Part shown: in pieces, positions 24,592 through 33,474 of the stretch
How positions within the stretch are numbered: position 1 is the first letter of the stretch
How the letters are laid out: the number at the start of each line of letters is the position of its first letter
Origin: JAEUIE01 sp047602475
GTDB lineage: Bacteria; Planctomycetota; Planctomycetia; Gemmatales; HRBIN36
Length of the DNA stretch: 64,000 nt
Direction of reading: 5' to 3'
NCBI GenBank assembly: GCA_047602475.1
Contig: JASGHE010000001.1
Coordinates: 1 to 64,000 of the forward strand
Program-made: the position numbers and the translations under genes
Notes under the pieces: generated by a model
The model's input: only the letters and a program-made list of their open reading frames with translations
The model's database searches: none
Told to the model about the DNA's origin: nothing

Positions 24592-27500
24592 CTACTTATT
24601 CAACACCTCATCCAGATTCATCAACTCATTACATACCATCGTCCACGCCGCCAGAGTGGTCGCTGACAGCTTCTCATCCGGCTTCGATTCACCGACGGTT
24701 ATCAGCTTCTTGGCATCGGCTTCATTCTTGTTGTAGAACGCTTCCAGTTCGGCCAGCGAACCGATGATGATGTTCTTCTCCTCAGGGCGGAAGCTGCGTG
24801 AGAGCAGTTTCTGAGCAAGATACTCCAGCCGTTCATCGGTCGTGTCCTTGCTCTTGAGTGTCAGCGTCGCCAGGTGCCTTGCGGCTTCCACGAACTGCAC
24901 ATCGTTGAGAGTCACCAGCGCCTGCAGAGGCGTGTTGGTGCGCTTCCGTTTGACGGTGCAGGTCTCCCGGTTGGGGGCGTTGAAGATATCCAGCGAAGCC
25001 GGCGGGGCGGCTCGTTTCCAGAACGTGTAGATGCCACGGCGATAAAGATTCTCTCCGCTATCTCGCCTGTAGTTGCGGGTATTGCTCACATCCATGGCCA
25101 CCGCTTCCCAGACGCCTTCAGGTTGGTAGGGCTTCACGCTCGGACCGCCGATCTTGCGAACGAGTAGCCCACTGACTGCCAGGGCGTTGTCCCGCACCAT
25201 CTCGGCATCCATGCGGAACCGCGGCCCCCGGCTCAGCCATTTGTTGCTGGGGTCTTTCTCCGCTTTCTCCGGTGTCATTGACGCTGCCTGTCGGTAGGTG
25301 TTCGACATCACGATCATCTTGAAGAACTTCTTCATATCCCAACCTGAATCACGGAACTCCAGCGCCATCCAGTCGAGCAGTTCAGGATGGCTGGGTTGTT
25401 CGCCCGTGATGCCAAAGTCACCGGAGGTGCGGACGAGACCGTTGCCGAAGACTTCCTGCCAGAACCGGTTGACCGTTACCCGGGCCGTCAATGGTTGATC
25501 AGCCTGCATGATCCACTCAGCCAGCCCTACCCTGGTACGAGGCAAGGTGCTCGCCATCGCCGGCAACATCTTGGGTGTTTCGGGTTTGACCGCGTCGAGT
25601 CGCTTGTCGTAATCACCCCGCTTGAGGATGTGGGCCATCGCTTCACCGGGCTTTTCCTGCATCACATGGGCCACAGTACCCCGCCCTTTGATGGCTGACT
25701 CTTCCTGTCGCAAGGCTCCCTGTTTGGTGATTAGAGCCTTAAATGCCTCATCCTTGCTCGGCAGCCACCAGGTGAAGACTTCGTTCTTCTCGGCATCGCT
25801 TCGTTTGTCGGGGGTTTTAGTCAGAATCCACGCCGTCCGAGAAGCGTTGTTGATGACCTCAACTTCAGCCGGGGCAAGAGCACGATCATAGATACGTAGG
25901 TCTTGAAGACCCACATTAGCCAGCGCCGCCCCGTTGGTACGCTTACCGATACGCAGAGGAACGCTTGTTTTGATGCTGCCCTTGAGGCCATTGGTCTGAA
26001 CCTGCCTCGCTTCTTGAAGAACGCCGTTCAGATAGATTTTGACGCCCTGTTCTTTGCCGGAACCATCGTAGGTCACGAACACATGCGTCCATGTCTTGGG
26101 CGAAACGGCATTGCCAGTCACCACTTTGAGAGCATCGTCCATCCACTTGCTGACGATGTGGGTACCGATCTTGCCATCTTCAATCCACAAATCCCAGCCA
26201 CGGTAGTTATTGGCCTCTTCCATACGGGACATGATGGCTGCAAAGCCGCCTATGCGCTGCGGGTTGATCCAGCCACCATAAGAAAATGCCTGCTTCGTAT
26301 CGAAGTCTCCCGCATCCTCGAAAGCCAGTTCCATATCCGCTTTAGCCCTGAGAGCCTTGTCAGCCAGTTGACCTGCTTCCCAGGCGAGAGGCTTCGCCGA
26401 AGTCGCGAGTCGAAGTTGCCCACCCACTAGGGCGGTAATGCTGTTGCCTGTCCCCTCAGCTAAGAGAGCCTGGAACTGCAAACCGTTTGCCGGCACAGTC
26501 TTGTAGAAGTCGGTCGGTTTGGATTTGGCCAGCCACTGGTCAAACTCAGGCTTGACCGCTTTCTTGCGTTCCTCGACCTGAGCCTGTACTGTCGAAACTT
26601 CTTTGACCAACGCTTCCCAGCGGGGGCGGTCTGCATCTACCGGCACCGTCATGATCGGCGGAGTGTCCTTGATGTTGCCATCCATCGCCCGCTGCGTGGT
26701 ATTGTTGAAGAAGGCTGACAGCGAATAGAAATCACGCTGAGAAACAGGATCGAACTTGTGGTCGTGACAGACAGCGCAGCCGACTGTCATGCCGAAGAAG
26801 ACCTGGCCGAATGTTTCAGTTCGGTCGCGGGCATACAGGACTAGATATTCTTCATCAATAGCCCCGCCTTCGTTAGACGTGATGTTGTTGCGGCAGAAGC
26901 CGGTGGCTATCCGCTGATCGAGCGTGGCATTGGGCAGCAGATCGCCAGCGATCTGTTCCTTAGCGAACTGATCAAAGGGCATGTTCTTGTTGAACGCCTT
27001 GATCACCCAGTCCCGGTACGACCACATCTCCCGGTAGTTATCAAAGTGGATGCCATGCGTGTCCGCATAGCGGCTATAGTCAAGCCAGTAACGACCTCGA
27101 TGTTCGCCCCATTGAGGAGTGGCCAACAGCTTATCGACATATTTCTCATATGCATTGGGAGCAGTATCGTTGACGAATGCCGCGACATCTTCCGGAGTCG
27201 GCGGCAAGCCGGTCAGATCGAAACTCACTCGGCGGGCGAGTGTTCGGCGATCCGCTTCAGGAGCAGGCGTGAGTTTCTGCTTCTCCAGTGCAGCCAGGAC
27301 AAAAGCATCAATCGGGTTCTTCACCCAGGCAGCATTCTTAACAGTTGGGATGACAGGTCGTTTTGGAGCAATCAGCGACCAGTGCTCCTGATACTCAGCC
27401 CCCTGCTCTATCCATTTCTGTAGCATCTTCTTCTGTACATCGGTCAGCTTCTTATGCGAATCAGCCGGCGGCATCATTTCGGTGTTGTCTTGAGTCAGGA

Positions 27501-27738
27501 TGCGCGAGACCAGTTCACTCTCACCAGGCTTTCCCGGAACGAGAGCTTTCTTCTTGATCGCTGCGTCACGCTGATCGAGCCTTAGACTGGCCTTGCGGGC
27601 AGCACTATCGGGACCGTGGCAGGCGAAACAATTCTCCGCCAGAATGGGTCGAATGTCACGGTTGTATTCGAGTTTATCCTCTGCTCGCAAAGCGATGGTC
27701 AAAACAAAACACAGGCTCAGGGAGAGCAATCGTTGCAT
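24592..27738 (-). CDS. Cytochrome c / DUF1549 / LamG / DUF1553 secreted protein
   Basis: This 1048-residue exported protein has the planctomycete PSCyt1-PSCyt2-PSD1 layout. After a signal peptide (MQRLLSLSLCFVLTIALRA) comes a small c-type heme domain with CFACH at residues 37-41. The DUF1549 domain follows, including a second CxxCH in GCAVCHDHKFDP. A concanavalin-like LamG domain sits in the middle (SYGGWINPQRIGGFAAIMSR onward, GVKIYLNGVLQE, LRIYDRALAPAEV). DUF1553 forms the C-terminus (TARVTVNRFWQEVFGNGLV, NTPLQALVTLNDVQFVEAAR). Such proteins are predicted to act in the periplasm, perhaps on polysaccharides, and are usually next to a DUF1501 gene. Here no such neighbour exists. The insertion of LamG sets it apart from the second copy at 44107-47253. 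Confidence 0.9.
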   Translation of the reverse strand: MQRLLSLSLCFVLTIALRAEDKLEYNRDIRPILAENCFACHGPDSAARKASLRLDQRDAAIKKKALVPGKPGESELVSRILTQDNTEMMPPADSHKKLTDVQKKMLQKWIEQGAEYQEHWSLIAPKRPVIPTVKNAAWVKNPIDAFVLAALEKQKLTPAPEADRRTLARRVSFDLTGLPPTPEDVAAFVNDTAPNAYEKYVDKLLATPQWGEHRGRYWLDYSRYADTHGIHFDNYREMWSYRDWVIKAFNKNMPFDQFAKEQIAGDLLPNATLDQRIATGFCRNNITSNEGGAIDEEYLVLYARDRTETFGQVFFGMTVGCAVCHDHKFDPVSQRDFYSLSAFFNNTTQRAMDGNIKDTPPIMTVPVDADRPRWEALVKEVSTVQAQVEERKKAVKPEFDQWLAKSKPTDFYKTVPANGLQFQALLAEGTGNSITALVGGQLRLATSAKPLAWEAGQLADKALRAKADMELAFEDAGDFDTKQAFSYGGWINPQRIGGFAAIMSRMEEANNYRGWDLWIEDGKIGTHIVSKWMDDALKVVTGNAVSPKTWTHVFVTYDGSGKEQGVKIYLNGVLQEARQVQTNGLKGSIKTSVPLRIGKRTNGAALANVGLQDLRIYDRALAPAEVEVINNASRTAWILTKTPDKRSDAEKNEVFTWWLPSKDEAFKALITKQGALRQEESAIKGRGTVAHVMQEKPGEAMAHILKRGDYDKRLDAVKPETPKMLPAMASTLPRTRVGLAEWIMQADQPLTARVTVNRFWQEVFGNGLVRTSGDFGITGEQPSHPELLDWMALEFRDSGWDMKKFFKMIVMSNTYRQAASMTPEKAEKDPSNKWLSRGPRFRMDAEMVRDNALAVSGLLVRKIGGPSVKPYQPEGVWEAVAMDVSNTRNYRRDSGENLYRRGIYTFWKRAAPPASLDIFNAPNRETCTVKRKRTNTPLQALVTLNDVQFVEAARHLATLTLKSKDTTDERLEYLAQKLLSRSFRPEEKNIIIGSLAELEAFYNKNEADAKKLITVGESKPDEKLSATTLAAWTMVCNELMNLDEVLNK

Positions 27739-27814
27739 GGTTTATCTCGAAATGTCTTAAACAGGCGGGTGTCAGCACGATGGCAACTGGCATGAACTTG
27801 CCTTATTTATCTTA

Positions 27815-28165
27815 TCAAAGCATCTTGGCTGAAGGAAAGGGTTCTCCCGGCCCAGCTTGCTTCTTTACAGGCCAAAAGACAATGACAACCATGGTGACGG
27901 TCCACATTCCTACGATGAATAGCCGCGATTGGGACAGCATTTGATGCATGTCCGTCATTTGCTTCTCAGTCGGATCGTTGGTTAGGTGGTAATGTGTGCC
28001 AAAGATCACCAGACTGCTGGTTCCATGCCAGCCGTTTCCCATTTGAACCTTTGAATCGATATAGCACGAACGAAATGCTGCCAATGCCAGGAGTGACACA
28101 ACAATACCGGCCAAGACCTTCCTAGAGATCGCAGTATTGTCGCTGGAATGATCCAGGCCTGCCAT
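27815..28165 (-). CDS. Small unknown membrane protein
   Basis: This 116-residue protein has two hydrophobic helices, VLAGIVVSLLALAAF and LFIVGMWTVTMVVIVFW, separated by about 55 polar residues with several His, Asn and Met. I do not recognise the family. ATG 28165 lies two bases after the stop of the PEP-CTERM gene, so the pair is probably cotranscribed and translationally coupled. The frame extends upstream to 28231, but that part overlaps the PEP-CTERM gene. Confidence 0.6.
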   Translation of the reverse strand: MAGLDHSSDNTAISRKVLAGIVVSLLALAAFRSCYIDSKVQMGNGWHGTSSLVIFGTHYHLTNDPTEKQMTDMHQMLSQSRLFIVGMWTVTMVVIVFWPVKKQAGPGEPFPSAKML

Positions 28166-28167
28166 GA

Positions 28168-29070
28168 TCACACCTTTGCAGGCACTTGCTTGTTCGATGT
28201 TCGCTGTTTGCGGCGTCTTCGCTTCTTCCATTGCGTGACACAGGTATATGCCAATGCGGCGCCCCCCAAGCTGGTCATGGCAATGGTCGCTGGTTCAGGC
28301 ACGCTTACCACCACAAAAGCGCTGCCGGTGAACGTGCCGAAATCATCCACTCCCAAAGAATACTCCCCGTTGAAGATAAAGTCGTTGGGGATGAACAGCC
28401 TGGCATTGTCGATCTTATCCTGATCGGTGGCCCCGGGATCGGTACTCAACACGGATGGAGCGTTCCCTGTTCCACGAGCAAAGAGTTCATTGACAAACTG
28501 GGTGTTGGGGCCGCCGGTGATAAATACGTCATCACCACCGCCTTTCATGCCGTCGGGGCCATATTGCAAACCGACAAAGGAAGGACTGTAGTTGAAAGAA
28601 CCAGCTGGGATGCTGTAACCCAGGAAATTGCCGCTATCGGTACTGGTAGCCTGAAAGCTCAACTGGGTCAGATTGAAACCGAACCCATTTCCGTTAATGT
28701 GCAGATTGAAGTAGAGTCGGTTGCCTAACTCGCTGACATAAGCCGGGCCAAAGACCGCGCCGGGATTGGCAAGAGCATGCCAGCTCGGAAAATCGGTAAC
28801 GATCCACAGAGGGACGTTAGCTCCGTTGGGAGTCTGCTCGTAATAACTGGGTAGCGAAGAACTGCCACCTGTGCTGTTGCCGTTAATCAGCGCAGTGATG
28901 GCATTGCTTTCCCACGTCGGGTAGGAAGGGGAACCAAAGACGTTCGGCGCAAACGAAGGATAGACTGATATGGTAAATGGTGATGCTTGGGCAAGGACAG
29001 TCTTTTCGATAGCCAAGAAAGCGATCAAAGCAAGGACAGTATTGACTACTGACCGTGAAGCTCTCAACAT
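28168..29070 (-). CDS. PEP-CTERM sorting domain protein
   Basis: This 300-residue exported protein has a signal peptide (residues 1-27, ending KTVLA) and a classical PEP-CTERM tail: VPEPAT, then a hydrophobic helix (IAMTSLGGAALAYTCV), then a basic end (KKRRRRKQR). Such tails are recognised by an exosortase and lead to release or anchoring at the cell surface. The body is rich in Gly, Ser, Asn and aromatic residues and has no enzymatic motif. No exosortase is in the window. The start ATG 29070 fits the signal peptide; the frame reaches back to 29097. A small membrane protein gene follows after two bases. Confidence 0.8.
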   Translation of the reverse strand: MLRASRSVVNTVLALIAFLAIEKTVLAQASPFTISVYPSFAPNVFGSPSYPTWESNAITALINGNSTGGSSSLPSYYEQTPNGANVPLWIVTDFPSWHALANPGAVFGPAYVSELGNRLYFNLHINGNGFGFNLTQLSFQATSTDSGNFLGYSIPAGSFNYSPSFVGLQYGPDGMKGGGDDVFITGGPNTQFVNELFARGTGNAPSVLSTDPGATDQDKIDNARLFIPNDFIFNGEYSLGVDDFGTFTGSAFVVVSVPEPATIAMTSLGGAALAYTCVTQWKKRRRRKQRTSNKQVPAKV

Positions 29071-29144
29071 GGACTGCTCTCCCAAAAGCCATGGCACAAT
29101 AATGATTCACTCATGGTAGTCTATGTGCATGACTATGCCAAGCA

Positions 29145-29948
29145 TTAACTGCTCGCACTTCGATACCGGCTCAGTGCCAGATGCAGGAACCATCGGCTCA
29201 GCCAAAGCATGCCTCCCGCCGCTGCGATGAGATAAAGGCTCATCCACGGATCAAACGCCTTCACCATCGTGCTGGCCGGCACATGGATCACCAGCATCAC
29301 CGGAAGGAAGAAACTGAAGAAGAAGCCGATAGGCACAGCCCAAGGCTCGGTATAGAAGATGCTGCGTGGGTAGCGCATCAGCGAAGTGAACAACCACCAC
29401 ATTTCCATCAGGCTTGAGTTGCGTGTCAGCCAGAACGAGGTGGCGGACAGCATCAGCAGGCAACTGTATGCGATGGCAAGACCGGCGATGAAGTTCACCC
29501 CGAACAGCAGGATGCGAACGGGTTCCAGCGGCCAGCCCAGGTCAGCCAGCGAGATCAACATTAGAATGATGCCCATGATGATGTTGGGCATCGTCGAAAG
29601 ATCAATGCTCTTGCAGGTTATCAGGAACTGTTCATCTATTGGCTTCAGTAGGTAGAAGTCGAGTTCGCCGGTGCGTACTAATTCCGCCAAACCGAGGCAG
29701 TTTTCGAGGAAGAGCGTCTCGATCACCCCTTCCATGGCCACATAGCAGCCGACGAAGAAGAGGTACTCCGCTTCACTCCATCCCGCCACCATCGACGTTT
29801 GGCGAAAAATGGTTTTGTAGAAGACCAGCATCAGCCCCAGCCAGATCAACTCCACCGACATCTTGGCCAGGAAGTTGCCGCGGAAGATCAGCTCACGGGT
29901 GAAGCTGAAACGAGCGAAGGCTGAGTAAAGGCGCAAGTATCTCGACAT
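29145..29948 (-). CDS. ABC-2 type transporter permease (COG3694-like)
   Basis: This 267-residue protein has about six hydrophobic segments and the loop LAELVRTGELDFYLLKPID between helices 2 and 3. This is the same (R)xGELxxYLLxPxD pattern as in the permease at 7222-8076. It fits the COG3694 branch, which normally forms a dimer with COG4587 and an ATPase of COG4586. The three genes are usually adjacent; here the two permeases are 21 kb apart on opposite strands. ATG 29948 is chosen; a GTG lies directly before it. No partner ATPase is seen. Confidence 0.78.
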   Translation of the reverse strand: MSRYLRLYSAFARFSFTRELIFRGNFLAKMSVELIWLGLMLVFYKTIFRQTSMVAGWSEAEYLFFVGCYVAMEGVIETLFLENCLGLAELVRTGELDFYLLKPIDEQFLITCKSIDLSTMPNIIMGIILMLISLADLGWPLEPVRILLFGVNFIAGLAIAYSCLLMLSATSFWLTRNSSLMEMWWLFTSLMRYPRSIFYTEPWAVPIGFFFSFFLPVMLVIHVPASTMVKAFDPWMSLYLIAAAGGMLWLSRWFLHLALSRYRSASS

Positions 29949-30013
29949 CACCTTAGTCTAGGGAGTTGTTCGCAGAGAGAAACCATACTATGAACAAAGA
30001 GACCCACCAAGAT

Positions 30014-30048
30014 CAATTACTCTTCACTCTTAACTCCCCACTCTCAAC
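30014..30048. repeat. Degenerate 7-bp repeat array before the gene at 30055
   Basis: Five consecutive 7-base units (CAATTAC, TCTTCAC, TCTTAAC, TCCCCAC, TCTCAAC) all end in AC. The array stops six bases before the ATG at 30055 and leaves no room for a Shine-Dalgarno sequence. Confidence 0.7.
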
Positions 30049-30054
30049 TTCATC

Positions 30055-31230
30055 ATGAACAACTCCCTTTTCGTTGACCTCGATCAAACGCTCGAACGCA
30101 GCAATCCCAAAGAAGCCGTTGATCGGCTCTGCATGATGCTCAAGAACAAGGGCGACTACCACTCCCTGTTTGAAGCATTGCTCCTTCAATCACGCCAAAG
30201 GCTGGGGCTGCCGGTCCTTCTCAGCAACAATGGCGAAGAGTTGACTCCCGAACAGAAGACGACCTACGAGACTGAAGTACGCAACACTGCCCGCACTGTC
30301 GGCAGCTATTTCCTTGAAGACAAGAATATCCTCGGGGCCTGGCCCTACTTCCGCATGATCAATGAACCGGCACCGGTCGCCAAGGTGCTGGATCAATACG
30401 AACCGACCGGCGATGATGATGAGACCTTCCCCGCTATTCTCGATCTGGCTATTCAACAAGGCGCTCATCCCGAACGGGGCTTTGCCCTGCTGCTCAAGAA
30501 GTATGGCATCTGCAACGCTATCACCACCCTGGGCCAGAGCTTCCCCTACGCCGGCGAAGTCCGTCAGAAGGCTGTCACCCTGCTGGTCAATTCCCTCTAC
30601 AACGACCTCCGCAACAGCCTGGCTGCCCATATCAAGGAACTCGAAGGCGATGTGCCCCCTGATGATGCCACCATCGCTCAGTTACTGGAAGGAAGAGAAC
30701 AACTCACCGCCGACGAGGCGTACCATATCGATGTGTCGCATCTCTCATCCATCGTGCAGTATTCGCTGGAAATGCCCCCCGGCGAAACGTCCCGTAAGGT
30801 CATCGATCTCTGCATCTATGGGTCTCGGCTTTCGACTCGGCTGCAACCCAACAACGAACCACCCTTCGAGGAAGGCTACAAAGACTACCTGGCGTTCTTC
30901 CGCACGCTCAATGGTATTAATGTGGAAGAAGGCATCGCCCACTTCCGCATGAAAGCGGAGAGTACCGAGAATACGGCAGAGGTCACCGCCCCTGCTGAGG
31001 TCTATATTCACCTGCTCGCCCAACTAGGACAACACAAAGAAGCGCTCGCTGCCTTTGCCCGCTATCTGGCCCAGGCGAACCCCCGACAACTGGCCTGCCC
31101 CCCTGCCACCGAACTAGCCCGTAAGTGTGGCGACTATGCCGCCCTCGCTGAACTGGCCCTCAGACGGGGCGATGCGGTGGGCTATGCGATGGCAAAGGCG
31201 GCGGAGCGGGGAACTATCACGACTAGTTGA
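30055..31230 (+). CDS. Unknown helical-repeat protein
   Basis: This 391-residue soluble protein is almost entirely helical. The C-terminal third resembles TPR-type helical hairpins (EVYIHLLAQLGQHKEALAAF, then TELARKCGDYAALAELALRR). The N-terminal part (LEALLLQSRQRLGLPVLLS) also shows paired amphipathic helices. No signal peptide or catalytic motif is visible. It would act as a cytoplasmic scaffold or adaptor (inference). I know no characterised member. There is no ribosome binding site; the 7-bp repeats abut the ATG. A DUF433/DUF5615 module follows on the opposite strand. Confidence 0.65.
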   Translation: MNNSLFVDLDQTLERSNPKEAVDRLCMMLKNKGDYHSLFEALLLQSRQRLGLPVLLSNNGEELTPEQKTTYETEVRNTARTVGSYFLEDKNILGAWPYFRMINEPAPVAKVLDQYEPTGDDDETFPAILDLAIQQGAHPERGFALLLKKYGICNAITTLGQSFPYAGEVRQKAVTLLVNSLYNDLRNSLAAHIKELEGDVPPDDATIAQLLEGREQLTADEAYHIDVSHLSSIVQYSLEMPPGETSRKVIDLCIYGSRLSTRLQPNNEPPFEEGYKDYLAFFRTLNGINVEEGIAHFRMKAESTENTAEVTAPAEVYIHLLAQLGQHKEALAAFARYLAQANPRQLACPPATELARKCGDYAALAELALRRGDAVGYAMAKAAERGTITTS

Positions 31231-31242
31231 TAGTGTTCCTGT

Positions 31243-31596
31243 TCAATTCAGTGCTCGCATCCTGATCCGCTTATTGGATACTGTCGTAAAGTGGCCTGCC
31301 CAATCCTGACGGCTGTTGATCGTCTTGATTACCAATTCCACGGCCTCATCAATGTTAGAGAGATCGATTCGAAACAGAATAATGCCTGCCGATGCTTCAT
31401 GACCTGCTCGAAAGGTGAGTTCACCGAAGTCCTTGTCAAACGTCAGCAGGATTCTCGACTCAGCAACCGAACGAGCCAGGATATCTTCGTCAATGCTACC
31501 CGGTGCAGAAGTACGGATCCAGATAACATCGTGGCCTTCGGCAACAAGTGCTTCAACCATGACCCGAGGGAAATTCTCGTTTGCTAATAGTCGCAT
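31243..31596 (-). CDS. DUF5615-type PIN-like toxin candidate
   Basis: This 117-residue protein starts MRLLANENFP, followed by GHDVIWIR and LLTFDKDFGEL. That is the pattern of DUF5615 proteins, a branch of the PIN-like nuclease fold in which the acidic residues (Glu in NENF, Asp in the TFDKDFG loop) would bind metal. PIN-like proteins of this kind are usually the toxin of a module and cleave RNA. ATG 31596 is one base beyond the stop of the DUF433 gene (31598), so the two are coupled. The frame runs back to 31671 without support. Confidence 0.8.
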   Translation of the reverse strand: MRLLANENFPRVMVEALVAEGHDVIWIRTSAPGSIDEDILARSVAESRILLTFDKDFGELTFRAGHEASAGIILFRIDLSNIDEAVELVIKTINSRQDWAGHFTTVSNKRIRMRALN

Positions 31597-31597
31597 G

Positions 31598-31819
31598 CTA
31601 AGCCGGTATCGGGTAGACACGTTCAGAGCGAAGTACCTGATGAGCATACTGCAGACAGGCAAGAATATCATCCCGGCTTACGCCTGGGTAGTTGTCGATG
31701 ATCCGTTCAAATGACCAGCCTTGGGCCAGTAGATCAACAATAAACTCGACCGCCAGCCTGGTGCCTTTAATGACAGGCTTACCTGTTAAGATTCTCGGAT
31801 CGACGATGATTTGGCTCAT
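31598..31819 (-). CDS. DUF433 antitoxin candidate
   Basis: This 73-residue protein matches DUF433 throughout: DPRILTGKPVIKGTRLAVEFIVDLLAQG and then the helix-turn-helix-like FERIIDNYPGVSRDDILACLQYA (given as key segments). DUF433 proteins are small DNA-binding proteins that pair with DUF5615 proteins in many bacteria. The gene comes first in the operon and is separated from the toxin candidate by one base. It probably neutralises the toxin and represses the operon (inference from the family). Confidence 0.85.
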   Translation of the reverse strand: MSQIIVDPRILTGKPVIKGTRLAVEFIVDLLAQGWSFERIIDNYPGVSRDDILACLQYAHQVLRSERVYPIPA

Positions 31820-31862
31820 GACTTATTCTCAAGCTGATCAGAGATCGGGTCAAGTTCAAAGA

Positions 31863-32552
31863 TTATTTTTTCTTCTCCTTAAACTCCTTGATGTACTTCT
31901 CCGGATCGTCCTTGAACGCCTCCAGGCAACCGGAACAGCAGACGTAGTAGGTCTCGCCCTTGTGCATCACTTTCATCGTACCCAGGCCGCCGCTCACCAC
32001 ACATTCAGGAGCGTTCGACTTGGCTGCCCCAGCCAGCGATTCACCCTCACGGGTAGCGCCCACCTGGAAGACCTTGGTGAACAGCTTGCGATCTTTAGGC
32101 TTGGATTCCAGCGAGTATTGGAAGCGAATGTCACCGACGAGAGAGATGGTTAGCCGGGCATCATCTTCTCGACTCGCATCGGTACGCTCAGCGACCAACT
32201 TTCGCCCATTGGTGGAGAGCTTGCCTTCAAAAGTCTGCGTCTTCTTATCGGGCGTGGTCAAGACGAGGAGGAACTTCTCTCCTTCCGGTACATAACGCAG
32301 TTCGCCCCCAGTGAAATACTTACCCTTATCGATGCTAAAGGTCAGCCAAGCGTCGTTGCCTTTGAACTTCCACGACCAACTGATCGTTTCCTTCCAGAAC
32401 CCTTTATTCTTCTCCGCAGCAGAACCGGTGGCCGGCTCCCCGGTCGCCCGCCAGCCGCCGATCAGTTCCTGGAAACCTTTCAGAGCCTCCTTGGCGTTGG
32501 CTTTATCATCCACGGGCAGCAGTATCAGACCCAGAAAGCACAGAGTAAGCAT
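31863..32552 (-). CDS. Secreted protein with C-terminal TRASH/YHS-like motif
   Basis: This 229-residue protein has a short signal-like start (MLTLCFLGLILLPVDD) and a beta-rich body. The C-terminus has CVVSGGLGTMKVMHKGETYYVCCSGCLEAF (key parts: Cys in ECVV, then VCCSGC, then FKDDPEKY). This is close to the YHS/TRASH pattern, a small Cys-based domain linked to metal binding. The body contains FKGNDAWLTFSIDKGKYFTGG, reminiscent of lipocalin-like domains of planctomycete exported proteins. ATG 32552 has GAGGT upstream. The gene is divergent from the pseudouridine synthase. A dyad ATGCTAT/ATAGCAT (32577-32599) lies between them. Confidence 0.7.
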   Translation of the reverse strand: MLTLCFLGLILLPVDDKANAKEALKGFQELIGGWRATGEPATGSAAEKNKGFWKETISWSWKFKGNDAWLTFSIDKGKYFTGGELRYVPEGEKFLLVLTTPDKKTQTFEGKLSTNGRKLVAERTDASREDDARLTISLVGDIRFQYSLESKPKDRKLFTKVFQVGATREGESLAGAAKSNAPECVVSGGLGTMKVMHKGETYYVCCSGCLEAFKDDPEKYIKEFKEKKK

Positions 32553-32576
32553 GGTGACCTCAAGTATCGATACAAA

Positions 32577-32599
32577 ATGCTATCATAGCACAATAGCAT
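32577..32599. promoter_or_regulatory. Dyad between divergent genes
   Basis: ATGCTAT (32577-32583) and ATAGCAT (32593-32599) form a perfect 7-bp inverted repeat with a 9-base spacer, 25 bp from the start of the TRASH-type gene and 40 bp from the pseudouridine synthase gene. It could be an operator. Confidence 0.3.
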
Positions 32600-32638
32600 G
32601 CTACCGATCTAACCCCAGCACAAGCAATAAGGTCTGCA

Positions 32639-33376
32639 ATGATTCGTCTCAACAAGTTCATGGCAGACGCCGGCGTCGGTTCCCGTCGATATTGCGATCA
32701 ATTGATCCTGCGCGGCAGAGTCTCCGTCAACGGGATCAAAGTCAACGAACTCGGCACCAAAGTCGACCCGACCCACAAAGTCTCCATCGATGGCAAGACG
32801 CTCAAACCGCAGAACCATGTCTATTGGGTAGTCAACAAACCCAAAGGCTACCTCTGCACCAACTTCGATCCGGGTCGGCGGCCTATCGTTCTTGACCTCA
32901 TACCTCACGTCAATGAACGGGTCTACACCGTAGGCCGACTCGACGACGATAGCGAAGGCTTGATTCTCCTTACCAACGATGGCGACCTCGCTCTCAAGCT
33001 CACCCACCCACGGTTTGGCATCACCAAGACCTACATCGTTCTGGTAGCAGGCATCACCACCGATGAAGAACTCAAAAAGATGACCACCGGTGTCCGCCTC
33101 AGCGAAGGGGTCGCCAAAGCACTTCGTGTGGAACGCATAGCCAAGCAGGGCAACGCCTCTCTCCTAAAGATCGTGTTGGCTGAGGGCAAGAACCGCGAAA
33201 TCCGCCGCATGCTCGCCAAGCTCGGCCACAAAGTCATGGACCTGCGCCGTGAAGCCATCGGGCCCATCCGAATCGATCGCTTGAAACGTGGCAAGTGTCG
33301 CAAGCTATCACTTGCCGAGCTGGAAGGACTGAAACGCATGGTCGCCAGGAAATCTGAGCCGTCAACTCCCCACTAG
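32639..33376 (+). CDS. RsuA/RluB-family rRNA pseudouridine synthase
   Basis: This 245-residue protein isomerises a specific uridine in rRNA. An S4 RNA-binding domain (residues 1-60: RLNKFMADAGVGSRRYCDQLI, then GRVSVNGIKV) precedes the catalytic domain. The motif VGRLDDDSEGLILLTNDGDL carries the catalytic Asp of GRLD. EGKNREIRRMLAKLGHKVMDLRR is the second family signature. The full length fits RluB, RsuA or RluE, which cannot be told apart here. It is transcribed alone. The C-terminal tail after KLSLAELEGLK is short. Confidence 0.92.
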   Translation: MIRLNKFMADAGVGSRRYCDQLILRGRVSVNGIKVNELGTKVDPTHKVSIDGKTLKPQNHVYWVVNKPKGYLCTNFDPGRRPIVLDLIPHVNERVYTVGRLDDDSEGLILLTNDGDLALKLTHPRFGITKTYIVLVAGITTDEELKKMTTGVRLSEGVAKALRVERIAKQGNASLLKIVLAEGKNREIRRMLAKLGHKVMDLRREAIGPIRIDRLKRGKCRKLSLAELEGLKRMVARKSEPSTPH

Positions 33377-33438
33377 TCGCTGCCCAAGACTGGGCAACAG
33401 CTGGCATCATCTTAGAATGAGAGTGCCTACCCTGATTT

Positions 33439-33473
33439 GCTGAAAGCTGATAGCTGACGGCTGAAAGCTCAAA
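33439..33473. repeat. Degenerate 7-bp repeat array before the DUF1501 gene
   Basis: Five units in strict 7-base register (GCTGAAA, GCTGATA, GCTGACG, GCTGAAA, GCTCAAA) run up to one base before the ATG at 33475. There is no Shine-Dalgarno sequence. Confidence 0.8.
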
Positions 33474-33474
33474 T

